A stretch of 64,000 bases of DNA, from contig NZ_BBXD01000010.1 of the NCBI RefSeq assembly GCF_001570545.1, positions 248,001-312,000 on the forward strand, read 5' to 3'. Positions 48,668 to 57,513 of the stretch are shown in pieces. Positions within the stretch are counted from its first letter, which is position 1. Each line of letters starts with the position of its first letter. The DNA comes from Herbidospora mongoliensis. Lineage in GTDB: Bacteria > Actinomycetota > Actinomycetes > Streptosporangiales > Streptosporangiaceae. The notes beneath the pieces were generated by a model that did no database searches, was not told the origin of the DNA, and worked only from the letters and a program-made list of their open reading frames with translations. A program made the translations under genes and the position numbers.

Positions 48668-51382
48668 TCAGCCGACGTACGCCGAGGGGCCGAGCGCGTC
48701 GCGCAACTGCCCGCGCGCGGTGATGCCGAGCTTGCGGAACAGCCGGTAGAGGTGGGTGCTGACGGTGCGGTGCGACAGGTAGAGCTGCTGGCCGATCTCC
48801 CGGTTGGACAGCCCGCCCGCCGCCAGCCGGGCGATGTGCAGCTCCTGCGGCGTGAGCCGGTCGACTCCGCTGGAGACGCGCAGGTCGCTGGTCTCGCCCG
48901 CCGCCCGCAGCTCCTGGCGGGCCTTCTCTCCCCAGGCCAGCAGGCCGAGCGCGTCGAAGGCGTCGCGCGCGGTGCGCAGCGGCACCCGCGCGTCCTGGAT
49001 CCGGCGCCGGCGGCGCAGCCAGATCCCGTAGGCGAGCAGCAGCCGGGCCCGGCCGATGGGCCACGGGGCCGGGTCGGCGTTGAGGGCGTCCAGGTAGAGG
49101 CGTTCGGCGTCGGCGTCGTCGGCCATGAGCGCCCGTGCGTGGCGCAGGTTCTGGTGGAGGAGGGTGGCGGGTGTGCGCCTGCCGATCTCCTCCGCCTCGG
49201 CCAGGAGCGGCCTGATCTCCTCCCGGTGGGCGGGCAGTGCGGCTTCGAGCAGGTCGGGGATGGCCCACAGCCGGACCAGCGGGTGGAAGGCGACGTCGGC
49301 GGGGTCGAACAGGCGCCGCAGGTGGCCGTAGGCGTCCTCGTGCCGTCCGGCGCACAGCGCGATCACCCCTCGGGCGTGCTCGATGAGCACGAGGTTGGAG
49401 CTGTTGGGGCGGGCGCCGAGCGCGCGCTCGGCCTCGGCGGCCAGCGCCAGGCCCTGCGCCTCCTCACCCCGGAATCCGGCGACCATCGCCTGCGCGGCGA
49501 ACGAGGAGGCGTGCCAGCGGTCCTGCGCGGTCTCGCGGGCCAGGCGCTCGGCCTCCTCGGCGGCCAGCAGCGCGCCCGGCGCGTCGCCGCAGAAGAGCAG
49601 GCTCCAGACCAGCGAGACCAGCGCCTGGGCGAGCAGCCCCAACCGGCCCTGCGACCGCAGGTCGGCGATGGCCGCGTTGAGGAACGGCACCGCCAGGTCG
49701 TGCGCGCCCATCGCGCTGCCCGCCACGCCGAGGATCCTGGACATGGGCCCGTCGAAGCGCCGGTCGCGCAGCGCGGCCAGGCGTTCCATCACGAGGCCGC
49801 CGCTCTCGACGGGGCTGACGGTGGCCAGGATCTGCAGCAGCTCCGGGTCGTCAGGACCGGTGGCCAGGTGCTCGGCCAGGGTGACGACGCGCTGCCGCAG
49901 GTCCCAGCCGGAGTCGGTCCACCAGCAGCGCAGCGCCGCGGCGCGCAGGAAGTTGAGCGCGAGAGTGCGGTCGGCGACGCTCTCGGCGGCGGCGATGAGC
50001 CGCAGGATGCGGGGCGCGCCCTCGTCGCGGTTCTCCTCGCGCACCTCCTTCAGCCACGCGAGCCGGGCCTGCTGGCGTTCGCCCTCCAGATCGGGCTCGG
50101 CCAGCGCGGTCAGCTCGGCGATCTGGCCGGTCTGGCCCAGCTCGAAGGACAGTTCGGCGGCGCGCAGCAGCCGTTCGACCCGGGCGCCCCGGTCGTCGCC
50201 GACCTCGGCGGCACGGCGCAGCGCCGACACCGCCACGGTGATCGCGCCGCGCCGCTGGGCCCGCGCGGCGACCTGCTCCAGGTCGTCGGCGACAGAGTCG
50301 TCCCGGTGGGCGATGGCCGCGGCGCGGTGCCAGGTCCTGCGGTCGGGGTTGCCGGCGTGCACATCGGCCAGCGCCGCGTGGACGGCCAGGCGGTCGGCGA
50401 CCCCGGCCTTCTGGTAGACGGCCGAGCGCACCAGCGGGTGGCGGAAGTGGATGCCGTCCGCGTCGGCCTCGACCAGCCCGGCGTCCACGGCGGGGCTCAG
50501 CGCGTGGGCGGTGGCCGGCTCGCCGGTGACGACGGCGGCGACCTTCAGCGCGGTGGTCAGGTCGGGCCCGTCGTCGGCGGCGGCGGCCAGCAGCAGCAAC
50601 CGGGTGCCCGGCGGCAGCAGCGCCAGACGCGCGGCGAAAGCGCGCTCCAGGCGCGCGGTCAGCGGGAGGAACTCCAGGTTGCCCGTGCTCGCCGTGGTCA
50701 GCGCCCGGGGCAGCTCGACCAGGGCCAGCGGGTTGCCCGCCGCCTCGGCCAGCACCCGCCAGCGCATGCCCACCGGCAGCGCCGGAGCCCGCGAGTCCAG
50801 CAGCGCCTCGGCGTCGTGCGGGTTCAGCCCGGCCAGCCGCAGTTCGGCCACGTCGCCGTCGTCGAGGCTGGTGGGGTAGCCGTCGCGGACGGCGAGCAGC
50901 AGCACGATCGGTTCCGACCGCACCCGTCTGGCCACGAAGCCGAGCACTTCTGTGGTGGGCCGGTCGAGCCATTGCACGTCGTCCACGAGCATGAGGATCG
51001 GCCGCTGCGCCGCCGCCTCGCCGAGCAGGTTCAAAACGGCCAGCGCGATGAGGAACGGTTCGGGGGAGCTCACGTCCGCCATGCCGAAGGCGCCCAGCAG
51101 GGCCTCGCGCTGCGGGGCGGGCAGGTCACCGGCCGTTTTGAGCAGGGGGTGCACGAGCTGGTAGAGGCCCGCGAACGGCAGGTGCGTCTCGCTCTGCACG
51201 CCCGAGGTGCTCGACACGGTCACCTCACGCGACCGCGCGCGGGCCGCCGCGACCGCCAGCAGCGCCGACTTGCCGATGCCGGGAGCGCCACGCACCACCA
51301 GCGCGTCGCCGCGCTCGCGGACGTCGTCCACGAGCGCTTCGAGGCGGGCGGTCTCGCGTTCGCGCCCGATTAAGGGGGTCAC
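48668..51382 (-). CDS. Large ATP-binding LuxR-family regulator (LAL) no. 2
   Basis: The protein is about 904 residues with the same plan as its downstream neighbour: Walker A GAPGIGKSALLAVA, Walker B LMLVDDVQWLDRPT, TPR-like helices, and a C-terminal LuxR domain (LTPQELHIARLAAGGLSNREI... in two parts, then TVSTHLYRLFRKLGI). I choose the GTG at 51382, with GGGAGGAG 7 bp upstream, over the earlier ATG of the open frame. It starts 115 bp from the divergent hydrolase gene. The tandem arrangement with LAL no. 1 (92-bp gap) suggests an old duplication or joint control of neighbouring genes. Confidence 0.87.
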   Translation of the reverse strand: MTPLIGRERETARLEALVDDVRERGDALVVRGAPGIGKSALLAVAAARARSREVTVSSTSGVQSETHLPFAGLYQLVHPLLKTAGDLPAPQREALLGAFGMADVSSPEPFLIALAVLNLLGEAAAQRPILMLVDDVQWLDRPTTEVLGFVARRVRSEPIVLLLAVRDGYPTSLDDGDVAELRLAGLNPHDAEALLDSRAPALPVGMRWRVLAEAAGNPLALVELPRALTTASTGNLEFLPLTARLERAFAARLALLPPGTRLLLLAAAADDGPDLTTALKVAAVVTGEPATAHALSPAVDAGLVEADADGIHFRHPLVRSAVYQKAGVADRLAVHAALADVHAGNPDRRTWHRAAAIAHRDDSVADDLEQVAARAQRRGAITVAVSALRRAAEVGDDRGARVERLLRAAELSFELGQTGQIAELTALAEPDLEGERQQARLAWLKEVREENRDEGAPRILRLIAAAESVADRTLALNFLRAAALRCWWTDSGWDLRQRVVTLAEHLATGPDDPELLQILATVSPVESGGLVMERLAALRDRRFDGPMSRILGVAGSAMGAHDLAVPFLNAAIADLRSQGRLGLLAQALVSLVWSLLFCGDAPGALLAAEEAERLARETAQDRWHASSFAAQAMVAGFRGEEAQGLALAAEAERALGARPNSSNLVLIEHARGVIALCAGRHEDAYGHLRRLFDPADVAFHPLVRLWAIPDLLEAALPAHREEIRPLLAEAEEIGRRTPATLLHQNLRHARALMADDADAERLYLDALNADPAPWPIGRARLLLAYGIWLRRRRRIQDARVPLRTARDAFDALGLLAWGEKARQELRAAGETSDLRVSSGVDRLTPQELHIARLAAGGLSNREIGQQLYLSHRTVSTHLYRLFRKLGITARGQLRDALGPSAYVG

Positions 51383-51497
51383 TGACCGGCTCCTCCCGTG
51401 ATCGCCCCCGGATTGTCTCAGGTGTACGTCACGTGACGAATGCCCCTGGTGCGAGTTCCCCCTAAGGTCGGCTGCGGCGTCGACCCCTGGAGCCGTC

Positions 51498-52415
51498 ATG
51501 CGCAGATCCGTGCTGGAGCCCGCCGCCAAGGCGCTGGCCGACGCCACCGCTCAGCCCCCCTTCCTGTACGGCATGCCGCCCGCCGAGGCCCGCGCCGCCA
51601 TCCGCGATCTCCAGCACCCCGAGTTCCTGGTCCCGGGCGTCACGCGGGAACGTCTCACGGACGCCGGCCTGACGCTCTTCCGCCCCGATCACGCCGGCGG
51701 TCCGCTGCCCGTCGTGGTCTACCTGCACGGCGGCTGGGTCTTCGGCGGTGAGCACAGCCACGGCAGGCTGGCCCGCGAACTCGCCCGGGGCTCCGGCGCC
51801 GCCGTGGCCTTCGTCCACTACAGCCGGGCGCCCGAGGCCCGCTATCCGGTCGCCCTGCGCGAGGCCCGCGCCGCCCTCGGCTGGATCCGCTCGCACGGCG
51901 CCGCGCACGGCCTCGACCCCGCCCGGATCGCGGTCGCCGGTGACGCCGAAGGCGGCGCGCTGGCCGCCGCGCTGGCCCTGCTCGACCCCCGTGACCTGGC
52001 CGGGCAGCTTCTGCTCTGCCCGGCCACCGACGCCTCCGCGGACACCGGCTCCTACTGGGAGTTCGCCGAGGGCTACTTCCTGCGCGCCGCCGACATGCGC
52101 TGGTCGTGGGACCAGTACCTCGCCGACCCGGTCCACCGGGCCGAGATGACCGCCTGCCCGCTGCGCGCCACCGACGCCGACCTCGCGGCGCTGCCCCCGG
52201 CCCTGGTCATCACGGCGGAGGCCGACATCCTGCGGGACGAGGGCGAGGCCTACGCGGCCCGGATGCGGGCGGCCGGCGTCACGGCCACCTCCGTACGCTA
52301 CGACGGGGTGATCCACGGGTTCGTCACCCTCAACGCCCTGCGCGGCACCCACGCCGCCGCGATGGCCATCGACCAGGCCGGGCGCTTCCTGGCCCAGATC
52401 CTGCGGAGGAAGTGA
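51498..52415 (+). CDS. Alpha/beta hydrolase (HSL/lipase family) with replaced nucleophile
   Basis: This 305-residue protein has the hormone-sensitive-lipase family motif YLHGGWVFGG (oxyanion hole) and the acid/His region ALVITAEADILRDEG and YDGVIHGFV. The nucleophile motif GDSAGG reads GDAEGG (AVAGDAEGGALAAALAL), so the catalytic serine is Ala. It is therefore unlikely to be a normal esterase; it may bind a ligand or act by another route. It is followed 2 bp later by an MHS-type transporter gene, so the two form an operon, divergent from LAL no. 2. Confidence 0.82.
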   Translation: MRRSVLEPAAKALADATAQPPFLYGMPPAEARAAIRDLQHPEFLVPGVTRERLTDAGLTLFRPDHAGGPLPVVVYLHGGWVFGGEHSHGRLARELARGSGAAVAFVHYSRAPEARYPVALREARAALGWIRSHGAAHGLDPARIAVAGDAEGGALAAALALLDPRDLAGQLLLCPATDASADTGSYWEFAEGYFLRAADMRWSWDQYLADPVHRAEMTACPLRATDADLAALPPALVITAEADILRDEGEAYAARMRAAGVTATSVRYDGVIHGFVTLNALRGTHAAAMAIDQAGRFLAQILRRK

Positions 52416-52417
52416 TC

Positions 52418-53716
52418 ATGACCGCGAAACGGCTCGTCAGCGCCGCGGTGGTGGGCAGCGTCGTGGAATGGTACGACTTCGCCCTCTTCGGACTCGCCGC
52501 CGCGCTCGTCTTCAACGACCAGTTCTTCCCGGCCGGCAGCCCGATCGCGAGCACCCTCGGCTCCATGGCCGCCTTCGCCGTCGGTTTCGTCGCCCGCCCG
52601 ATCGGCGGCGCGATCTTCAGCCACTTCGGCGACCGCGTCGGCCGCCGCCCGATGCTCGCCGCCACGTTGCTGCTGATGGGCGTGTCCACGGCGGGCATCG
52701 GACTGCTGCCCACCTACGAGACGGCCGGCGTGCTGGCCCCGATCCTGCTGGTGCTGCTGCGCGTGGCACAGGGGTTCGGCGCGGGCGCCGAGTTCGCCGG
52801 GGCGCTGGTCATCGCGGCCGAGGCCAGCGAGCCCCGGCGGCGCGGCCTGTGGACCTCGCTGCCCGGAGCCGGAGTGTCGGTGGGCATCCTGCTGGCCACC
52901 CTGGTCTTCACGCTCGCCTCGGCGCTGCCCGGCTTCCAGGAATGGGGCTGGCGGATCCCGTTCCTGCTCAGCCTGGCCGGAGTCGCTCTCGGGCTGTACG
53001 TCAGGTCGCGGCTGCCGGAGTCGCAGGTGTTCGAGCGGCAGCGCGAGCGCGGGGTGAGCCGTTTCCCCCTGATGGAGGTGCTGCGGCGCCAGCCCCGGAG
53101 CGTGCTCACCCTCTTCTTCGCCACCGCGCCCTACGGAGCGGTGGGCTACCTCATCCAGGTCTTCGTGCTGTCCTACGTCACCAGGACCCTCGGTGTGCCG
53201 GCGACGGTCGGCCTGATCGCCAACATCGCCTCCGCCTGCGTGGCCATCGTCGCCGGGCCGCTGTTCGGCCTGCTCAGCGACCGCGTCGGCCGGCGGCCGG
53301 TGTTCCTCGGCGGGGCGATCCTGCTGGCCCTGTTCGCCTTCCCGATGTTCTGGCTGCTGGACACCCGCGAGCCCGTGCTCATCGTGCTGTCGGTGACCTT
53401 CGCGTACGGGATCGGCATCACCGCCATGTCCGCCGCGCAGGCCGCGCTGTTCGCCGAACTGTTCGACACCCGCTACCGGTACAGCGGCATCGCCGCCGTG
53501 CGCGAGTGGGGGGCGGCGCTGAGCAGCGGCCCCGCCCCCCTGGTGGCCACCGCCCTGGTCGCGGCGACAGGCGGCGCGTCATGGCCGATCGCGGCACTGA
53601 TCGCGGGGTGCGCGCTGATCTGCTGCACCGCCGTGGCGCTGGCTCCGGAGACCCGGGACCGGGACCTGAACGAGCCCGTCAGCACCGCGCCGGCCCCTGT
53701 CGGCGCGGTCGTCTGA
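52418..53716 (+). CDS. MFS transporter, metabolite:H+ symporter (MHS) family
   Basis: The 432-residue protein has about 12 helices and the MHS hallmark start SVVEWYDFALFGLAAAL, with RPIGGAIFSHFGDRVGRRPML as the loop 2-3 motif (given in parts: RPIGGAIF and GDRVGRRPML) and LLRVAQGFGAGAEFAGA. MHS proteins import organic acids such as shikimate, citrate, proline or alpha-ketoglutarate. GGAGGA precedes the ATG, which lies 2 bp after the hydrolase stop. The likely role is uptake of a carboxylate related to whatever the neighbouring hydrolase-like protein binds; this is inference from adjacency only. Confidence 0.87.
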   Translation: MTAKRLVSAAVVGSVVEWYDFALFGLAAALVFNDQFFPAGSPIASTLGSMAAFAVGFVARPIGGAIFSHFGDRVGRRPMLAATLLLMGVSTAGIGLLPTYETAGVLAPILLVLLRVAQGFGAGAEFAGALVIAAEASEPRRRGLWTSLPGAGVSVGILLATLVFTLASALPGFQEWGWRIPFLLSLAGVALGLYVRSRLPESQVFERQRERGVSRFPLMEVLRRQPRSVLTLFFATAPYGAVGYLIQVFVLSYVTRTLGVPATVGLIANIASACVAIVAGPLFGLLSDRVGRRPVFLGGAILLALFAFPMFWLLDTREPVLIVLSVTFAYGIGITAMSAAQAALFAELFDTRYRYSGIAAVREWGAALSSGPAPLVATALVAATGGASWPIAALIAGCALICCTAVALAPETRDRDLNEPVSTAPAPVGAVV

Positions 53717-53728
53717 CGGCTGGTCCGG

Positions 53729-54235
53729 TCAGGACCCGTAGAGGTCCGTCTCGCTCAGGACCGGGCTGCTGTCGTCGGAACGTCCCAGGCGGGACGCGGA
53801 ACCGAACATGGGTCCCCGCGCGCGCTGAATTCCGGCGAAGCGCCCGAAGCCGAGCGGCCGGGGGATGTCGTCGTAGACGGCCTCCATGCCACCCTTGGCC
53901 GAGTACGTCTCGTGCCAGAAACCGGTGCCGCCCGAGTCCCGCAGGAAGTCCAGCCACCACTGCCGGTGCGGCTCGGACCGGGCGTAGGCGAGCAGCGACG
54001 GCAGGTCCCGCCAGTACTGGCGCATCCCCATGTTCATCGGGAAGACCGAGTAGAAGACCGGCTCGTGCAGCAGCAGCCCGTCCGGCCGGCTCGCGACCGA
54101 CTCCTGGATCTTCTTGCCGAAGCCGAGGAAGGTCCGGACCCCGTACAGACGATTCACCCGCATGCCCAGATACAGGACGATGAGGTCGGGATACGCGGAC
54201 AGGTCGACGGTCTGCCGGGTCACTCGAGTGGGCAT
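53729..54235 (-). CDS. DUF4188-type protein (monooxygenase-like family of unknown function)
   Basis: The 168-residue protein matches the general pattern of DUF4188 proteins: an N-terminal LIVLYLGMRVNRLYGVRTFL strand/helix, MRQYWRDLPSLLAYARSEPHRQWW, GTGFWHETYSAKGGMEAVYDD, and a closing FGRFAG. These are predicted ferredoxin-like alpha/beta barrels and are often annotated as monooxygenases without proof. AAGGAG precedes the ATG. It is divergent from the BTAD regulator at 54381, across 145 bp, and might be one of its targets. No catalytic residues can be assigned. Confidence 0.7.
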   Translation of the reverse strand: MPTRVTRQTVDLSAYPDLIVLYLGMRVNRLYGVRTFLGFGKKIQESVASRPDGLLLHEPVFYSVFPMNMGMRQYWRDLPSLLAYARSEPHRQWWLDFLRDSGGTGFWHETYSAKGGMEAVYDDIPRPLGFGRFAGIQRARGPMFGSASRLGRSDDSSPVLSETDLYGS

Positions 54236-54380
54236 CCAGCGCTCCTTATCGCTCGTTTTACACGGCCTTAATGTACGAATGCGAACTTGACTACTACTGA
54301 ACGAAACCTGGAAAGTGTGAACGGAGACTTCCCTGTCGGCTGTTTCCGCGGATCACAGACGAATTCGAGCGGGAAGCGGC

Positions 54381-57300
54381 GTGGATAGCTCAGCCCCTCC
54401 GGTCCGGGCCGGTAGCGAAGGCCTGCGCCTGCAGATCCTCGGTCCGCTACGGATCTGGCGCGACGGTGTCGAACTCGACGCCGGCCCCCGGCAGCAGGCA
54501 TATCTGCTGGCCCTGCTCCTGGCCCAGGCGGGCCGGCCGATCAGCACGGGCGAGCTGATCGACCTGATCTGGGGCGACGACGCCCCCTCCAGCGCCCTCA
54601 ACGTCATCCAGAAATACGTCGGAGCGTTGCGGCGGGCGCTCGAACCCGCGCTCCTCCTCCGCGAAGCCGGTTCGTTCCTGCAGCGCCACGGTGGTTCCTA
54701 TCTGTTCACCGCCACCCCCGGCACGCTGGACCTCGTCGCCTTCCGGGAACTCGTCGACGCCGCCGAGGCGGCCCTGGCCCGGCGGAGCCGCGAAGCGGCG
54801 CTCGACCACTACGTCGCGGCGCTCGGCCTCTGGCGCGGCCCGGCGGGTAACGGCGTCGCCGAGGGGACGACCGCGATGGCGGTCTTCGCCGCCGTCGACG
54901 ACGAGTTCTACACCACGTGTGTGGCGGCGGCCGATCTCGCGATATCGCTGCGCCAGGCGAAGCGGGTGCTCCCGGCGTTGCGGCAGGCCGCGTCGGTGGC
55001 GCTGTTCCACGAACCCGTGCAGACCGCTCTCATTGGCGCCCTCGACGCCACCGGACGCCACGCGGAGGCCCTGTCGGTGTTCCACACGGTCCGCGACCGC
55101 CTCGCCGACGAACTCGGCGTCGAGCCCGGTCCGGCGTTGAAGGACATGCACCGCAAGGTGCTGACCCAGCCCTCGACGCCGGCGCCGATCCGGGCGACGA
55201 CGCCGTCCGCCCTGATCGGCCGGGCCAAGGAGCTGGGCGTGCTGCGGGACGTCGTGGAGAGGGCGCTCGCCGGGAGCACGGCGATCGGCGTCGTCGAGGG
55301 CGAACCGGGGGCGGGGAAGACCCGCCTGCTGGAAGAGGCCGCCGCCGTGGCGGTCCGGCACGGCGCACTCGTCGTCTGGGGCTCCTGCCTGCAGGGCGAC
55401 GGGACGCCGGCGATGTGGCCCTGGGAACAGGCGCTGGGCGCGGTCGTCGACAGCCTGCCCGCGCCGGAGCGGGAGAAGTGGCGCGCGGGCGAACTCGGCG
55501 GCCTCCTCGAAACGCGCGACGACGACACCCGGGCGGTTCCCGACGACACGGCCCGGTTCCGGCTGTTCGAACAGGTGGTCGCCGTCGTCGGCCAGGCCTC
55601 GGCGCGACGGCCGGCACTCCTGATCCTCGACGACCTCCAATGGGCCGACGCCGCCTCCCTCCAGCTCTTCAGCCATCTGGCGGGCCGGTTGCCGGGCGGC
55701 GCCGCGATGATCGGCGCGCTGCGCGACCGCGCCCCCGCAGTCGATTCCGGCCTGTCCCGGGTGCTGGCCTCGGCCGGCAGGCTGCCCGGCCACCGCAGGT
55801 TCCGGCTCGGTCCCCTCGACCCGGCCGCCGTGGCCCAGCTCATCCGCCGCGAAACAGGCCACGACCCCGGCGACGGCGTCGCCCGCACCATCCACGCCCG
55901 TACGGCGGGCAACCCGTTCTTCGTCCGGGAACTGTCACGGCTCCTCGGCGCGGGCGGCGTGCTCGGCGACGCCGGGGTGCCGTCCACCGTGCGCGACGTG
56001 GTCCGCGATCGGATGGCCGGCCTCGACGACCGCGCGCGCGACCTGCTGCACGTCGCCGCGCTCATCGGCCGCGACGTCGAACTCAGGCTGCTCTCCCGCG
56101 CCGCCGGGGTCGACGTCGCCGACTGCCTCGAACGCCTGGAGCCCCTGCAGGCCCTGGGTCTGCTGGAGACCCACCCGGAAGACCCCTTCTCGCTGCGCTT
56201 CGCGCACGACCTGGTCCGCGAGTCGGTCTCGGAGACCACGGCGCGGCAGCGGGCAGTCCGGCTGCATCTCCGTGTCGCGGACGCTCTCGAACAGACCCAC
56301 GCGGACGACGAGTCCGTCGCCGAACGGCTCGCCTACCACCTGTGGGCCGCCGGACCTCTGAGCGAGCCGGTCCGCACCGCGGCGGCGCTGGTGCGGGCGG
56401 GGCACCGCGCGGCGTCCAAGCTCGCGTTCGAGGCCGCCGGCCGGCACCTTCAGTCGGCCGCGCGGATCGCGCGGACGGCGGGACTCATGGAGCTGGAACT
56501 GTCCGCCCTCACCCTGCTCGCCATCGTCGCCAGAAGGCAGGCGGGGTTCGGCGGCTCGACGTTCGACCTGCTGGAGCGCGCCGAATACCTGGCCCGCGCC
56601 CTCGGCCGGGACGCGGAGGCCGCCGACTTCCTCTTCATCCGCCTGATCGGGGCCTACACGACCATCGACGAGGACCGCGGACGGCTGGCCCGCCGGATGC
56701 TCGAACACGGCCAGGCGTCGCCCGATCCGACCGTCCGGGTGTACAGCCGGCAGGCCTGGGGCCTGCACCAGTGGGACATCGGCAACATCGGCGCGGCCTT
56801 CCGGTCCTTCACCGCGGTCGACGGCGGCCCTTCCGTCTCGGCGCGGGAGGAGACCCCGCTCCGGCGCGACGGGGGCATTCCGGGGGAGGGGCCTGGATGG
56901 CAGGCCGTGACGACCGCGCTGCACGGCGACGTCGACACGGCCCTGGCCTTCGTCGACACCTGGGACGACCCGGGCGACTCCTACGCCGTCTCGGTCTGGG
57001 CCTACTACACCACCATGATCGCGTCCATGGCCGGTGACGCCGCCCTGGCGAGGCGGGCCGGTGAGCGGTGGGTCGCCGCCGGCCTCGACCGTCTCAACGC
57101 CCAGATCGACCACTACATCCGCCTGAACTGGTGCTGGGCGCGTGCCCTCACCGGCGACGACCCGGCCGGTGCCGCCGCCGAGGCCGAACTGCTGCTGGCC
57201 GACCACTTGCTCGATCCGCCGAGGTGGGGGATAGCCCACCACTACGGACTGATCGCCGACATGTGGCTGGCGGCCGGGCGTCCCGAGCGGGCCGCCGCCG

Positions 57301-57509
57301 CTCTCGACCGGGGCGACCGGGCCCTCGGTGCCTATGGCCAGCGCTACGCGGAGGGCCTGCTCCTGCTGCACCGGGCGCGCTTGCTCCAGGCCGCAGGAGA
57401 ACCCGTCGCCGTGGTCCGGGCCTCAGCCGAGAAGGCCCACGCCCGGTCGGCCGAACGCGAGGCCCATCTGTTCGCCCGGCGCGCCGAGAGGTTCCTCGCC
57501 GGGCTCTGA
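54381..57509 (+). CDS. BTAD/AAA-ATPase/TPR transcriptional activator (AfsR/SARP-related)
   Basis: The 1042-residue protein has a SARP-like start: a winged helix (LQILGPLRIWRDGVELD ... LLLAQAGRPISTGELIDLIW in two parts), a bacterial transcriptional activator (BTAD) domain to about residue 265, an AAA ATPase (Walker A VEGEPGAGKTRLLEEA, Walker B LLILDDLQWADAA), and a long TPR-like C-terminal half. The start is GTG with only a weak GGGAAGC ribosome-binding site. Such regulators integrate a signal through the ATPase/TPR part to activate antibiotic genes. It is 12 kb from the cluster, so the link is unproven. Confidence 0.85.
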   Translation: MDSSAPPVRAGSEGLRLQILGPLRIWRDGVELDAGPRQQAYLLALLLAQAGRPISTGELIDLIWGDDAPSSALNVIQKYVGALRRALEPALLLREAGSFLQRHGGSYLFTATPGTLDLVAFRELVDAAEAALARRSREAALDHYVAALGLWRGPAGNGVAEGTTAMAVFAAVDDEFYTTCVAAADLAISLRQAKRVLPALRQAASVALFHEPVQTALIGALDATGRHAEALSVFHTVRDRLADELGVEPGPALKDMHRKVLTQPSTPAPIRATTPSALIGRAKELGVLRDVVERALAGSTAIGVVEGEPGAGKTRLLEEAAAVAVRHGALVVWGSCLQGDGTPAMWPWEQALGAVVDSLPAPEREKWRAGELGGLLETRDDDTRAVPDDTARFRLFEQVVAVVGQASARRPALLILDDLQWADAASLQLFSHLAGRLPGGAAMIGALRDRAPAVDSGLSRVLASAGRLPGHRRFRLGPLDPAAVAQLIRRETGHDPGDGVARTIHARTAGNPFFVRELSRLLGAGGVLGDAGVPSTVRDVVRDRMAGLDDRARDLLHVAALIGRDVELRLLSRAAGVDVADCLERLEPLQALGLLETHPEDPFSLRFAHDLVRESVSETTARQRAVRLHLRVADALEQTHADDESVAERLAYHLWAAGPLSEPVRTAAALVRAGHRAASKLAFEAAGRHLQSAARIARTAGLMELELSALTLLAIVARRQAGFGGSTFDLLERAEYLARALGRDAEAADFLFIRLIGAYTTIDEDRGRLARRMLEHGQASPDPTVRVYSRQAWGLHQWDIGNIGAAFRSFTAVDGGPSVSAREETPLRRDGGIPGEGPGWQAVTTALHGDVDTALAFVDTWDDPGDSYAVSVWAYYTTMIASMAGDAALARRAGERWVAAGLDRLNAQIDHYIRLNWCWARALTGDDPAGAAAEAELLLADHLLDPPRWGIAHHYGLIADMWLAAGRPERAAAALDRGDRALGAYGQRYAEGLLLLHRARLLQAAGEPVAVVRASAEKAHARSAEREAHLFARRAERFLAGL

Positions 57510-57513
57510 CCCG

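Noticed and set aside
48576-49355. Upstream extension of LAL no. 1 into LAL no. 2
   Set aside because: The extension is an out-of-frame reading of the C-terminus of LAL no. 2, which has its own LuxR domain there. The internal GTG start is preferred.
46248-51373. Very long plus-strand open frames opposite the two LAL genes
   Set aside because: Translations are low-complexity (Gly/Arg/Gln/Val) with no motif, whereas the minus strand has clear AAA and LuxR domains.
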